A DNA stretch of 64,000 nucleotides from Bradyrhizobium sp. WBAH42 (GCF_024585265.1 NZ_CP036533.1:4535001-4599000), one strand, 5' to 3'. Numbered from the stretch's first letter, positions 55,823-64,000 are shown. Numbers and translations: made by a program. Notes: generated by a model not told the origin, from the sequence alone.

Positions 55823-56044
55823 TTAACTCGCGACGATCGCGATCGCCTGTCCCTCGGCAACGACGTCGTCGACCTTGACCAGAAGCGATGTGATCGTGCC
55901 GTTCGCGGGTGAGGGCACCGGGATCTCCATCTTCATCGCTTCGACCACCACAACGTCATCGCCATCCGCGACGGTTCCTCCAACTTGCACGGGAGTTGCG
56001 CAGATGCGTCCCGCGACCTCCGTGACGATCTTAATTTCTGGCAT
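55823..56044 (-). CDS. Biotin carboxyl carrier-type protein of an acyl-CoA carboxylase
   Basis: Protein of 73 residues from MPEIKIV; upstream in-frame residues to 56071 are not conserved. The biotinylation motif is VVVVEAMKMEIPV, with the Lys between Met residues, in a compact biotinyl/lipoyl domain (GRICATPVQVGGTVADGDDV, TITSLLVKVDDVVAEGQAIAIV). It would carry CO2 to the carboxyltransferase encoded across the divergent iclR gene. The biotin carboxylase partner is not in the window. It heads the leftward TAXI/TRAP/glutaminase unit. Confidence 0.92.
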   Translation of the reverse strand: MPEIKIVTEVAGRICATPVQVGGTVADGDDVVVVEAMKMEIPVPSPANGTITSLLVKVDDVVAEGQAIAIVAS

Positions 56045-56099
56045 GCCATCGCCTTTTTGTTGTCGTCGCAAAATGCCTGAGGTAGCGTCGTCTGCAAGT

Positions 56100-56123
56100 G
56101 GAATTTAATTCCGCAGAGCGGAA
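56100..56123. promoter_or_regulatory. Two overlapping palindromes, probable IclR operator
   Basis: GGAATT-T-AATTCC (56100-56112) and TTCCGC-AGA-GCGGAA (56109-56123) are both perfect and overlap by four bases. IclR-family operators have the TGGAAATNATTTCCA or TTCCGC-n3-GCGGAA style. They lie between the biotin carrier gene and iclR, 17 bases before the regulator start, so they can control both directions. Confidence 0.75.
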
Positions 56124-56139
56124 CATAACGGTAGGGATC

Positions 56140-57114
56140 ATGGGACGACGTTCGGAGCGGTTGAGCAGGCAAGGTGCGCTCGCTGGTGAAGCCGGTGAGG
56201 GTGATGTGATCCAGGTGGTGTCGCGCGCGTTCGACGTGTTGCGATGCTTCGAGGGCCACGAGGCGCGACTCGGCAATCTCGAGATTTCAAATCGCTGCGG
56301 TCTGCCGCGCTCGACGGTTTCGCGGCTCACGCACACGCTGACCCGCATGGGTCAGCTCGTGTATCTCCCGCGCGATCAGAAGTATCGCATCGGCCCGAGC
56401 GCGGTGGCGATGAGCGCATCGATGATGAAGGGCGCGCAGCTGCGCAGCATGATTCGCCAGCGGCTGCAGGAAGTCGCCGAGCAGCTGCCGGGCACGGTCG
56501 GATTCGTCGTCCCCGACCGCTTCCATCTCGTCTATCTCCAATTCGCGCGTTCGCCGACCGCGCTCGGCTTGCACGAAGGCACCGGCAGCCGCATCTCGAT
56601 GGCCTCGACCGCCGCAGGCGCGGCCTACACCGCGGCCCTGGCGCCGGAAGTCGGCGATGCCTTCGTCGCAGACATGGAGCGCGAAGCTCCCGAGGCTGCC
56701 AAGATTCTCAAGCCCCGCATCGAGGCCAACCGGCAGATGTTGCGCGAGCGCGGCTATGTCGTGGCCTGCGGCCTCTGGAGCCCGCACATCAACGGCCTCG
56801 CGGTGCCGATCTGGTCGCCGCAGTACCAGACCTTCGTCGTCATCACGATCGGCCTTCTGTCGGCGATGTATGACGAGCAGCGTCTGCACGACGAAGTCGC
56901 GCCGCTGATGCTCCAGCTTGGCCGCTCGCTCGGCAGCCTGATGGAAGGGGCGGAAGGCGACGCCTTCAACAACCGTATCTCGCGTAAGCCGGTCGCCATG
57001 GCCGTGCACAACAATAACAAGCCGATCCATTCGGAGGGAGTGAATGAACTGGAAGCCGGAACTCGACGAGCTCGCCCGGCGCGAAGCCTTCGCGCGGGAG
57101 ATGGGCGGCGTTGA
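56140..57114 (+). CDS. IclR family transcriptional regulator
   Basis: Protein of 324 residues from ATG 56140 (AGGGA just upstream); the GTG at 56098 would put the operator inside the coding region. The winged HTH is at about 25-90 (DVLRCFEGHEARLGNLEISNRCGLPRSTVSRLTHTLTRMGQL, YLPRDQKYRIG). The IclR effector domain follows (about 100-275, GVPIWSPQYQTFVVITIG in type). The last 25 residues (GTRRARPARSLRAGDGRR) are unlike the family. They are encoded in the 71-base overlap with the carboxyltransferase gene, suggesting an extended or frameshifted C-terminus. Likely controls the divergent carboxylase/TRAP genes. Confidence 0.9.
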   Translation: MGRRSERLSRQGALAGEAGEGDVIQVVSRAFDVLRCFEGHEARLGNLEISNRCGLPRSTVSRLTHTLTRMGQLVYLPRDQKYRIGPSAVAMSASMMKGAQLRSMIRQRLQEVAEQLPGTVGFVVPDRFHLVYLQFARSPTALGLHEGTGSRISMASTAAGAAYTAALAPEVGDAFVADMEREAPEAAKILKPRIEANRQMLRERGYVVACGLWSPHINGLAVPIWSPQYQTFVVITIGLLSAMYDEQRLHDEVAPLMLQLGRSLGSLMEGAEGDAFNNRISRKPVAMAVHNNNKPIHSEGVNELEAGTRRARPARSLRAGDGRR

Positions 57115-58603
57115 CAAGGTCAAGCGACAGCATGACCAGGGCCGGCTGACTGTTCGGGAGCGTATCGACAAGCTGATCGACAAAGGCAGCTTTCACGAGA
57201 TCGGTGCCGTCTCCGGCATCGGCGAGTACGATTCCAGCGGCGATCTGAAGAAGCTCACGCCGGCCAATTGCGTGTTCGGCCGAGCGCGCGTCGACGGCCG
57301 CACCGTGGTCGTGGTCGGCGACGACTTCACCGTGCGCGGCGGCTCGGCCGATGCGTCGATCTCGGCCAAGCCGCTCATGGCGGAGGAGATGGCGCACGAT
57401 TTCCGCCTGCCCATCGTCCGCATCATCGAGGGCTCCGGCGGCGGCGGCTCGGTCAAGACCATCGAGACCAAGGGCGCGGCCAATCTGCCGGGCGGCATTG
57501 GCGGCACCCGCTGGTATCGCTTCACGACGGAGAACCTCTCGCGCGTGCCGGTGGTCGCGCTCGGCCTCGGCTCGGTGGCGGGCTTGGGGGCCGCGCGTCT
57601 TGCCGCCAGCCACTATTCCATCATGACGCGGAAGTCCGCGATGTTCGTCGCAGGCCCGCCGGTGGTGAAGGCGCTGGGACAGGATCTTACCAAGGAGGAG
57701 CTCGGCGGCGCCGACATCCAGACCCGCGCCGGCGCGGTCGATCACGCCGTCGACACCGAAGAAGAAGCGTTCGCCTGCGCGCGGCGCTTCCTCTCCTACC
57801 TGCCGTCATCGGTCTACGAGCTGCCGCCGACCTTGCCCTGCACCGACAACCCCGAGCGTAGCGACGAAGCGTTGATGAACGCGGTGCCGCGCAACCGCAA
57901 GCAGGTCTACAAGATGCGGCCCATCATCGAGTCCGTCGTCGACAAGGGCTCGTTCTTCGAGGTCGGGAAGAACTTCGGCAAGCCGATCATCGTGGGCCTC
58001 GCGCGGCTCGAGGGCCGGGCGGTGCTGCTGCTCGCCAGCGACAGCTTCCACTATGGCGGCTCCTGGACGGCCGATGCCTGCCAGAAGGTGGTGCGCTGGG
58101 TCGACTTCGCCGAGACCTTCCACCTGCCGGTGGTCTATCTCATGGACTGCCCGGGCTTCATGATCGGTCTCGATGCGGAGAAGGCGGCCACCATCCGCCA
58201 CGGCGTGCGCGCCATGGCGGCGGTGAACCAGACCACCGTGCCCTGGTGTACCGTGATCCTGCGCAATGCCTTCGGCGTTGCCGGCGTCGTGCATCAGCCG
58301 GCAGACCGCTTCTCGATCCGCTACGCATGGCCGTCGGCCTATTGGGGCTCGCTCCCGCTCGAAGGCGGCATCGAAGCCGCCTACCGCGCCGACATCGACG
58401 CCGCCGAGGACAAGGCGGCCAAGCTGAAGGAGATCGAGGAGCGCCTCAACAAGCTCCGCTCGCCGTTCCGCTCGGCCGAAAAATTCTGGGTCGAGGAGAT
58501 CATTGATCCCAGGAAGACGCGTGCGCTGTTGTGCGAGTTCGCCCGCCTCGCCGAGCCGCTACGCAAAGTGGGGCCGCCGGAGAACATGACGATCCGGCCG
58601 TAG
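57044..58603 (+). CDS. Acyl-CoA carboxylase, carboxyltransferase subunit
   Basis: Protein of 519 residues with both crotonase-like halves: GRLTVRERIDKLIDKGSFHEIGA, RIIEGSGGGGSVKTIETKGAANLP in the N-half; KPIIVGLARLEGRAVLLLASDSFHYGGSWTADACQKVVRWVDFAETFHLPVVYLMDCPGFMIG and YAWPSAYWGSLPLEGGIEAAY in the C-half. It moves CO2 from biotin to an acyl-CoA such as propionyl- or another short acyl-CoA. CGGAGGG sits 6 bases before the ATG. It overlaps the IclR 3' end by 71 bases. The substrate is undetermined. Confidence 0.92.
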   Translation: MNWKPELDELARREAFAREMGGVDKVKRQHDQGRLTVRERIDKLIDKGSFHEIGAVSGIGEYDSSGDLKKLTPANCVFGRARVDGRTVVVVGDDFTVRGGSADASISAKPLMAEEMAHDFRLPIVRIIEGSGGGGSVKTIETKGAANLPGGIGGTRWYRFTTENLSRVPVVALGLGSVAGLGAARLAASHYSIMTRKSAMFVAGPPVVKALGQDLTKEELGGADIQTRAGAVDHAVDTEEEAFACARRFLSYLPSSVYELPPTLPCTDNPERSDEALMNAVPRNRKQVYKMRPIIESVVDKGSFFEVGKNFGKPIIVGLARLEGRAVLLLASDSFHYGGSWTADACQKVVRWVDFAETFHLPVVYLMDCPGFMIGLDAEKAATIRHGVRAMAAVNQTTVPWCTVILRNAFGVAGVVHQPADRFSIRYAWPSAYWGSLPLEGGIEAAYRADIDAAEDKAAKLKEIEERLNKLRSPFRSAEKFWVEEIIDPRKTRALLCEFARLAEPLRKVGPPENMTIRP

Positions 58604-58820
58604 CATTGATCCGAATTGGTTGCATGCCGCGAGCTTGACGCGCTGATCGAGCATTCGTGCGCTGCGAGTTAATCATCCCCAGCGCTACGTGTAGGCTATG
58701 AAATCTTGCAGTTGTTGCGCGCAAGCGCAACCACTTTCAGCCGCTGTTTAGGCCCATTTCAGCCAAACTGTTATTGGTTTCTCGTTGCCCGGGGCAGGGT
58801 CTCTCATTTGGAGTCCTGCA

Positions 58821-59414
58821 ATGTTCAAGCGAGTATTTTCTGCGTGCGTCTTCGTTGCCTTGGGTTCTGTCGCTTCGGAAGCGCGCCCTTATCGAACTCA
58901 TCAAGCTCCTGAATGCAACGTCACCATGCCCTGCGACTTCTCGTTTTCGCAGACGCGACGCGAGCGGGCTTCCAGGCCCTCACTGGCTTCCAGATCTTCG
59001 CCGGTTTCCAGCCCCACGCTGCAAGCGTACCGCTCCGCACAACTGACAGTGACTGATGCTGGGGGCACGACCACGCCGGCGACGGTCTCCGGTGCTCACG
59101 GCGCTCGCGTCGTCGGCGGCCGTCCGGCCGGTTGCCCTTCCTCGTTCTGCGGCTGCGGCGCGGCTCTGCGCGTGTTCGGCCGCATCGTGCCGGAATTGAA
59201 TCTTGCGTCCAACTGGCTCCGCTTTCCCAGGACATCACCCGCACCGGGAATGGTTGCTGCGCGACGAGGACACGTTTTCGTCCTTGAGCAGCACCTCGGA
59301 GGCGACGTCTGGATGGCCTATGACGCCAACTCGGGCGGGCGCACGACGCGAATCCACGCGCGCTCGTTGCGAGGGTACACGGTTGTCAATCCGCGCGGCG
59401 GCTCGGTAGCTTGA
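58821..59414 (+). CDS. Secreted protein of unknown function
   Basis: Protein of 197 residues from ATG 58821 (TTTGGAG 8 bases upstream). A signal-like N-terminus (FKRVFSACVFVALGSVASEA) precedes a Ser/Pro/Ala-rich region. The C-terminal domain (about 105-195) contains CPSSFCGCGAALRVFGRIVPELN, SNWLRFP, PAPGMVAARRGHVFVLEQHL and YDANSGG, with a possible catalytic Cys and His as in NlpC/CHAP-like peptidases. I recall similar Bradyrhizobium proteins but no assigned function. Export would place it in the periplasm or outside the cell. A strong hairpin follows its stop. Confidence 0.72.
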   Translation: MFKRVFSACVFVALGSVASEARPYRTHQAPECNVTMPCDFSFSQTRRERASRPSLASRSSPVSSPTLQAYRSAQLTVTDAGGTTTPATVSGAHGARVVGGRPAGCPSSFCGCGAALRVFGRIVPELNLASNWLRFPRTSPAPGMVAARRGHVFVLEQHLGGDVWMAYDANSGGRTTRIHARSLRGYTVVNPRGGSVA

Positions 59415-59443
59415 GGACAGCGGATAGCATTCCGGGAATCGCG

Positions 59444-59472
59444 GGCGGGTCGCAACATCTTTGCGACCCGCC
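59444..59472. terminator. Strong convergent terminator hairpin
   Basis: GGCGGGTCGCAA (59444-59455), loop CATCT, TTGCGACCCGCC (59461-59472): a perfect 12-base stem between two convergent genes, likely ending transcription from both sides. No long T run is present on either strand. Confidence 0.75.
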
Positions 59473-59510
59473 AACGCCGAACCAATTGTTGGCGCCGGGC
59501 TCGCACTCGA

Positions 59511-60986
59511 TCACAGCCGGAGCACCTTGCCGGGATTCATGATGTTCTCAGGATCGAGCGCGCGTTTGATGCTGCGCATGATGTCGAGCTCGGTCTTGGA
59601 GCGGTAGTGGCTGAGCTCGTCGAGCTTGTCGATCCCGATGCCGTGCTCCGCCGAGATCGAGCCGCCCATGGAGGTGACGAGATCGTTCACGGCCCGCGTG
59701 ATGGCGGCCGTGTATTGGTTCAGCGTCTGCTGGTCCATGCCCTTCGGCCCCATGAACGAAAAGTGCAGATTGCCGTCGCCGATGTGCCCGAGCGGATAGG
59801 GCCGGATGGTCGGGAGAATGTCGAGCACGGCCCTGAGGCCCTTGTCGATGAACTCCGGAATCCTGGAGATCGCAACCGACACGTCGAAACTGATCCCCGG
59901 TCCTTCGGCGCGGGAGGCCTCCGCCATGGCTTCTCGGATGCGCCACATGTTGCGCGATTGAGCGAATGTGTGCGCGATCGTCGCATCCAGCACGCGGCAG
60001 GCTTCGAGTTGATCGGCGAGAAACTGCTCCATCTTGCCGGACATGCCCTCGGTTCCGTCCTGGCGCGGGCGCGCCGACGACCATTCCAGCAGCAGATACC
60101 AGGGCGTGTCCGCCTTCAGCGGATCCTGCGTGCCGGGAATGTGGCGCAGGGAAAGGTCAATGGCGGCCCGGCTGAGCAGCTCGCAGGAGCCGACATTGTC
60201 CTCGGATGCCGCGTGCGCCTCGGACAGGATCTCCAGCGCCGCGCGGGGATCGCGCACCGCCAGCCACGCCGTGCAGACGTCCTTTGGCGCCGGCCACAGC
60301 TTGAGCACGGCCTTGGTGATGATGCCCAGCGTCCCCTCGGCGCCCATGAACAGGTGCTTGAGGTCGTAACCGGTGTTGTCCTTCTTGAGCGCGCGCAATC
60401 CGTCCCAGACCTCGCCGCTCGGCAGCACGACCTCGAGCCCCAGCACGAGGTTGCGGGCATTGCCGTAGCGCAGCACCTGCACGCCGCCGGCGTTGGTGGA
60501 GAGATTGCCGCCGATCATGCAGGAGCCCTGAGCACCGAGGCTGAGCGGCAGGAAGCGGTCGTGCTGGCTTGCGGTCTCCTGAAGCGTCTGCAACACGCAG
60601 CCGGCCTCGACCGTCATCGAATAGCCGACGGGATCGACCTCCAGCACGCGGTTCATGCGGCCGAGCGACAGCACGATGCCGGTGTGCGCAGGCCAGGGCG
60701 TCGCCCCGCCCATCAGGCCGGTGTTGCCGCCCTGCGGCACGATCGCGACGCCGTGCTCATGGCAGAGCCGGACCACTTTCGAGACCTCCTCGGTGCTCCC
60801 AGGACGAACGACGGCGCCGGCGCTGCCGACCAGCAATCCCCGCCAATCCGTCACGAACGGGTGCTTGCCGTGCTCGTCCTCGATCAGGCCCTTCTCGCCG
60901 ACGATCGCGCGCAACGCATCGCGCATCTCGGCGGTCAAGGGGGCGGTTGGGATGGCGGGTGGGGACGACGGGAAGGCAGCCGGCAT
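59511..60986 (-). CDS. FAD-linked 2-hydroxyacid dehydrogenase (GlcD/D-lactate dehydrogenase type)
   Basis: Protein of 491 residues from ATG 60986, chosen because AGAGGA lies 5 bases upstream; the frame extends to 61049. The PCMH/FAD-binding fold has VVRPGSTEEVSKVVRLCHEHGVAIVPQGGNTGLMGGATP, then GAQGSCMIGGNLSTNAGGVQVLRYGNARNLVLGLEVVLP and ALKKDNTGYDLKHLFMGAEGTLGIITKAVLKL. The C-terminal cap has GHIGDGNLHFSF, ISAEHGIGIDKLDEL and DPENIMNPGKVLRL. It oxidises a D-2-hydroxyacid such as D-lactate, glycolate or D-2-hydroxyglutarate to the 2-keto acid. It is 103 bases from the MFS gene encoded in the same direction. Confidence 0.9.
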   Translation of the reverse strand: MPAAFPSSPPAIPTAPLTAEMRDALRAIVGEKGLIEDEHGKHPFVTDWRGLLVGSAGAVVRPGSTEEVSKVVRLCHEHGVAIVPQGGNTGLMGGATPWPAHTGIVLSLGRMNRVLEVDPVGYSMTVEAGCVLQTLQETASQHDRFLPLSLGAQGSCMIGGNLSTNAGGVQVLRYGNARNLVLGLEVVLPSGEVWDGLRALKKDNTGYDLKHLFMGAEGTLGIITKAVLKLWPAPKDVCTAWLAVRDPRAALEILSEAHAASEDNVGSCELLSRAAIDLSLRHIPGTQDPLKADTPWYLLLEWSSARPRQDGTEGMSGKMEQFLADQLEACRVLDATIAHTFAQSRNMWRIREAMAEASRAEGPGISFDVSVAISRIPEFIDKGLRAVLDILPTIRPYPLGHIGDGNLHFSFMGPKGMDQQTLNQYTAAITRAVNDLVTSMGGSISAEHGIGIDKLDELSHYRSKTELDIMRSIKRALDPENIMNPGKVLRL

Positions 60987-61151
60987 TTGTTTCCTCTGGC
61001 GCATCTTGGTGTGCACTGCGCACGGTGACGTGCAGAGGGCATTGTCCACGTTTGGCGCGAGGAGTCTAACGGGAATGTGGCCGAGCGCGTCTTGCGGATG
61101 GTGACGCCGCCGGGTCCGGCGTCACCATCACGATCGGGTCGTCAGCCGGCT

Positions 61152-62441
61152 TCAGGCCGTCGCCGGCTGCAGTTTCGGCTGCCGCGACAGCGCCAGCACG
61201 ATCAAGGCCGCGAACACGCAGAGCGCACCGGCGATGAAGAAGGCGGGCAGGTAGCTCTGGTAGACCGTGCGCGAGAAGCCTGCGCCGAACGCCGCGGTGC
61301 CGGCGCCGAGCTGATGGCCGGCGAAGATCCAGCCGAACACCAGATTGGCGCGCTCGGGCCCGAACTTTTGCGCAGTGAGCCGCACCGTCGGCGGCACCGT
61401 TGCGATCCAGTCGAGACCATAGAACATCGCGAAGACCGAGAGGCCGTAGAACGAGAAATCGCTGAACGGCAGGAAGATCAGCGAGAGCCCGCGCAGGCCG
61501 TAGTACCAGAACAGGAGCCAGCGGTTGTCGTAGCGGTCCGACAGCCAGCCCGACATGATCGTGCCGAAGAAATCGAAGATGCCCATCGCGGCGAGCAGGC
61601 TCGCCGCCTGCACCTGCGGGATGCCGAAATCGAGGCACATCGGGATCAGGTGCACCTGCACGAGGCCGTTGGTGGAGGCGCCGCAGACGAAGAAGGTCGC
61701 GAACAGGATCCAGAACGCCATCGATGTCGAGGCGTCGCGCAACGTGCCGAGCGCAACGCCCGTGATCGAGCCGTGGCTGAGCGGCGGCGCGGGCAGCGGC
61801 TCGGTGCCTTCGTCGCCGAACGGCCGCAGCCCGACGTCGCTGGGGCGGTCGCGCATCGCGAGCAGCACGGCCAGGGCGGAAACGCCGAGCATGATACAGA
61901 CGAAGCCGAGCGCGAGCCGCCAGCCGAAACGTTCGGTGAGGCTTGCGAGCAGCGGCAGGAACACGAGCTGGCCGGTGGCGACGCTCGCGGTCACAATGCC
62001 GACGACGAGGCCGCGCCTTGCCGCGAACCAGCGCGTGGCGATGGTCGCGCCGAGCACCAAGGCCGTCATGCCGGTGCCGATCCCGATCACCACGCCCCAG
62101 AGAGCAATGAGCTGCCAGACCTCGGTCATGCCGAGCGAGAGCACGAGCGCCGAGACCACGATCAGCTGAGCGGCCAGCGTGACGTTGCGCAGGCCATAGC
62201 GGTTGAGCAGGGCGGCCGCGAACGGCGCCATCAGCCCGAACAGGATGAAGCGGATCGACAACGCGGAGGAAATCTCCGCCGTGCTCCAGCCGAACTCCTT
62301 CTGCAGGGGCACGATGAACACGCCGGGCGCGCCCACCGTGCCGGCGCTGATCAGCGCGGCGAGAAATGTCACGCCGACCATCACCCAGCCGTAATGGATG
62401 TTGCGGCGGGACAGTGCTGCCGCGAGCCAGTTCGAGATCAT
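61152..62441 (-). CDS. MFS transporter (oxalate/formate antiporter-like)
   Basis: Protein of 429 residues with twelve transmembrane helices. The N-terminal NIHYGWVMVGVTFLAALISAGTVGAPGVFIVPL and the ARRGLVVGI loop between TM4 and TM5 are typical of the OFA/monocarboxylate-porter group. The C-terminal half has GIFDFFGTIMSGWLSDRYDNRW. Likely moves a carboxylate, which would match the hydroxyacid dehydrogenase next to it. ATG 62441 is the family start. Confidence 0.88.
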   Translation of the reverse strand: MISNWLAAALSRRNIHYGWVMVGVTFLAALISAGTVGAPGVFIVPLQKEFGWSTAEISSALSIRFILFGLMAPFAAALLNRYGLRNVTLAAQLIVVSALVLSLGMTEVWQLIALWGVVIGIGTGMTALVLGATIATRWFAARRGLVVGIVTASVATGQLVFLPLLASLTERFGWRLALGFVCIMLGVSALAVLLAMRDRPSDVGLRPFGDEGTEPLPAPPLSHGSITGVALGTLRDASTSMAFWILFATFFVCGASTNGLVQVHLIPMCLDFGIPQVQAASLLAAMGIFDFFGTIMSGWLSDRYDNRWLLFWYYGLRGLSLIFLPFSDFSFYGLSVFAMFYGLDWIATVPPTVRLTAQKFGPERANLVFGWIFAGHQLGAGTAAFGAGFSRTVYQSYLPAFFIAGALCVFAALIVLALSRQPKLQPATA

Positions 62442-62553
62442 CGGGCCTCAATTTGGTTGGCGGGCCCCAGAGAGACCCGCATCATCGTTGCAATCTGGCA
62501 CAGACAAGGAAAGTCTAAAATGCCAGACTTCCCTCAATTTCGGACATTGGCGG

Positions 62554-63750
62554 TCAGCGAGCTGACCGTTCGACTGCGATTGCGGTGGCTTCGCCGCCGC
62601 CAATGCACAGCGCCGCGATACCGCGCTTGAGGTTGTTGGCCTCCAGCGCATGCAGCAGCGTCACGATCAGCCGCGCCCCGGTGGCGCCGATCGGGTGGCC
62701 CAGAGCGCAGGCGCCGCCGTTGATGTTGAGCTTCTCGCGGGGAATGCCGAGATCGCGCTGCGCCGCCATCGCCACCACGGCGAAGGCCTCGTTGATCTCG
62801 AACAGGTCGACGTCGGAGGCAGCCCAGCCGACCTTGTCCAGGAGCTTGCGGATCGCCGGGATCGGCGCCGTGGTGAACCATTGCGGCTCCTGGCTGTGGG
62901 TGGCGTGGCCCTTGATCTCGGCGAGAACGGGCAGGCCGCCCCGATCTGCAAGCGAGCGCTTGGTCAGAACCAGCGCGGCGGCGCCGTCGGCATTGGCGGA
63001 GGAGGCGGCCGGCGTGATCGTGCCGTTGGCGCGGAATGCCGGTTTCAATCCGGGGATCTTGGCGGGGTCGACCTTCAGCGGATGCTCGTCGTTGGCGATC
63101 ACGCGCGGTCCGGCCTTTTCGGTCAGCGTGATCGGCGCGATCTCAGCCTTGAATGCGCCGCCCTCGACGGCCTTGCGGGCGCGGCTCAGCGTCTCGATCG
63201 CATAGGCGTCCTGGTCCTTGCGAGTGAACTGGTAAGCCTCCGCCGTGGCCTCGCCGAAATCGCCCATGGACCGGCCGGTCTCGTAGGCGTCCTCCAGGCC
63301 GTCCATCATCATGTGGTCGATGATGCGGTCATGGCCGACGCGATAGCCGCCGCGCGCCTTGGCCAGCAGGTAGGGCGCGTTGCTCATGCTCTCCATGCCG
63401 CCGGAGACGACGATGTCGGCCGAGCCGGCGCGGATGATGTCGTGCGCCAGCATGGTCGCTTTCATGCCGGAGCCGCAGACCTTGTTGACGGTGGTGGCAC
63501 CGGTCGCGTCAGGCAGACCCGCGCTGCGCGCCGCCTGCCGCGCCGGCGCCTGGCCCTGACCGGCCGGCAGCACGCAGCCCATGAAGACCTCGTCGACCTT
63601 CTCGGGCGCAAGCTTGGCGCGCTCCAGCGCCGCACCGATCACGTGTGAGCCGAGCTGGTGCGCGGGGAGCGGCGACAATTCGCCCATGAAGCGGCCGAGC
63701 GGGGTACGTGCGGCGGAGACGATGACGACGGGATCGGCGGCTTCGGCCAT
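62554..63750 (-). CDS. Acetyl-CoA C-acyltransferase (thiolase)
   Basis: Protein of 398 residues from ATG 63750, with AGGGAG before it; the open frame upstream to 63993 is shadow. PVVIVSAARTPLGRFMGELS is the N-terminal signature, nucleophilic Cys in VNKVCGSGMKATML, GMESMSNAPYL, then NINGGACALGHPIGATGARL with the catalytic His and CIGGGEATAIAVE with the second Cys. Works in acetoacetyl-CoA or beta-oxidation chemistry. Monocistronic by position. Confidence 0.94.
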   Translation of the reverse strand: MAEAADPVVIVSAARTPLGRFMGELSPLPAHQLGSHVIGAALERAKLAPEKVDEVFMGCVLPAGQGQAPARQAARSAGLPDATGATTVNKVCGSGMKATMLAHDIIRAGSADIVVSGGMESMSNAPYLLAKARGGYRVGHDRIIDHMMMDGLEDAYETGRSMGDFGEATAEAYQFTRKDQDAYAIETLSRARKAVEGGAFKAEIAPITLTEKAGPRVIANDEHPLKVDPAKIPGLKPAFRANGTITPAASSANADGAAALVLTKRSLADRGGLPVLAEIKGHATHSQEPQWFTTAPIPAIRKLLDKVGWAASDVDLFEINEAFAVVAMAAQRDLGIPREKLNINGGACALGHPIGATGARLIVTLLHALEANNLKRGIAALCIGGGEATAIAVERSAR

Positions 63751-63893
63751 GATGGGCTCCCTGGCGATGATAGGTAAGATGACGATCATCATATGATGCG
63801 GCGCAAAAAATGCAACCGCGGCAGGGATGAGAAAATGTCGTGGGCCGGATGAGATTTGGTCGTTCGATCGGGAAGGTGTCAATCGACCGTACA

Positions 63894-63999
63894 CTGTCAT
63901 CACCCGCGAAGGCGGGTGATCCAGTATTCCACAGACGACGCGGTTAGAACCGAGAAGGCGCGGCGTACTGGATGCCCCGCCTTCGCGGGGCATGACACC
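63894..63999. repeat. Palindromic intergenic repeat (TGTCATCACCCGCGAAGGCGGG family)
   Basis: TGTCATCACCCGCGAAGGCGGG and ATCCAGTATTCC at the left end are mirrored by GTACTGGAT and CCCCGCCTTCGCGGGGCATGACA at the right. It runs to the window end. Another member of the mobile repeat families seen at 33645 and 50052. Confidence 0.78.
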
Positions 64000-64000
64000 G

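Noticed and set aside
61077..62630. 517-codon rightward open frame
   Set aside because: Antisense to the MFS transporter; repetitive charged sequence.

Overview
The window looks like a chromosome segment of a Bradyrhizobium-type alphaproteobacterium. The evidence is high G+C with C/G-rich third codon positions, an IalB-family protein, TRAP-TAXI and UgpC-type ABC transporters, Irr-like TTTAGAA motifs before an iron receptor, many acyl-CoA genes, and several of the palindromic intergenic repeats common in Rhizobiales. No rRNA, tRNA, CRISPR array or insertion sequence was recognised.

Region 1 (1-16.5 kb) is an accessory island, visibly richer in A+T than the rest, bounded on the right by a tyrosine recombinase (15073-16461). 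It carries a type I restriction-modification operon (hsdR, cut by the window start; an HTH/GIY-YIG gene; hsdM; hsdS), a frameshifted small membrane gene, and a three-gene overlapping operon encoding a protein with polymerase-like motifs, a zinc-ribbon protein and an unknown protein. It also has a serine resolvase, an AbiV abortive-infection protein, a decayed gene remnant, and an SF1 helicase overlapping a DUF2290-like gene. This reads as a defence island; the least familiar parts are the HTH/GIY-YIG insertion, the polymerase-like operon and the helicase/DUF2290 pair.

Region 2 (16.7-31.5 kb) is core-like. It holds DUF1428 and IalB genes, an MdtA/MdtB-type RND efflux pair with a good sigma-70 promoter, and a self-contained iron-uptake operon (TonB-dependent siderophore receptor, PiuC/YbiX dioxygenase, ExbB, ExbD, TonB) behind three phased TTAGAA repeats. 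A small tail-anchored protein, a site-2 protease and a large polytopic membrane protein follow.

Region 3 (31.7-44.1 kb) is a sugar or sugar-acid catabolic locus around a LacI regulator. Leftward it has a xylonate-dehydratase-like enzyme, two short-chain dehydrogenases and a GFA protein. Rightward it has an ABC importer (ATPase, Tat-exported binding protein, two permeases), a DenD-like dehydrogenase, a KDG kinase and a KDPG aldolase. Two matching palindromes (TGGTAACGCTACCA and TGACAGCGCTACCA) are likely LacI operators.

Region 4 (44.2-50 kb) holds acyl-CoA genes: a Cys-containing thiolase, a CaiB/BaiF CoA-transferase, a thiolase-like protein without the nucleophilic Cys paired with a DUF35 partner, a carboxymuconolactone-decarboxylase-family protein, a MazG-like hydrolase and a 33-residue membrane peptide.

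Region 5 (50.2-58.6 kb) is a divergent unit around an IclR regulator with overlapping palindromic operators. Leftward run a biotin carrier, a TAXI binding protein, a fused TRAP permease and a glutaminase-STAS-cNMP fusion; rightward runs a carboxyltransferase overlapping iclR. Region 6 (58.8-64 kb) has a secreted unknown protein, a FAD-linked hydroxyacid dehydrogenase, an MFS transporter and a thiolase.
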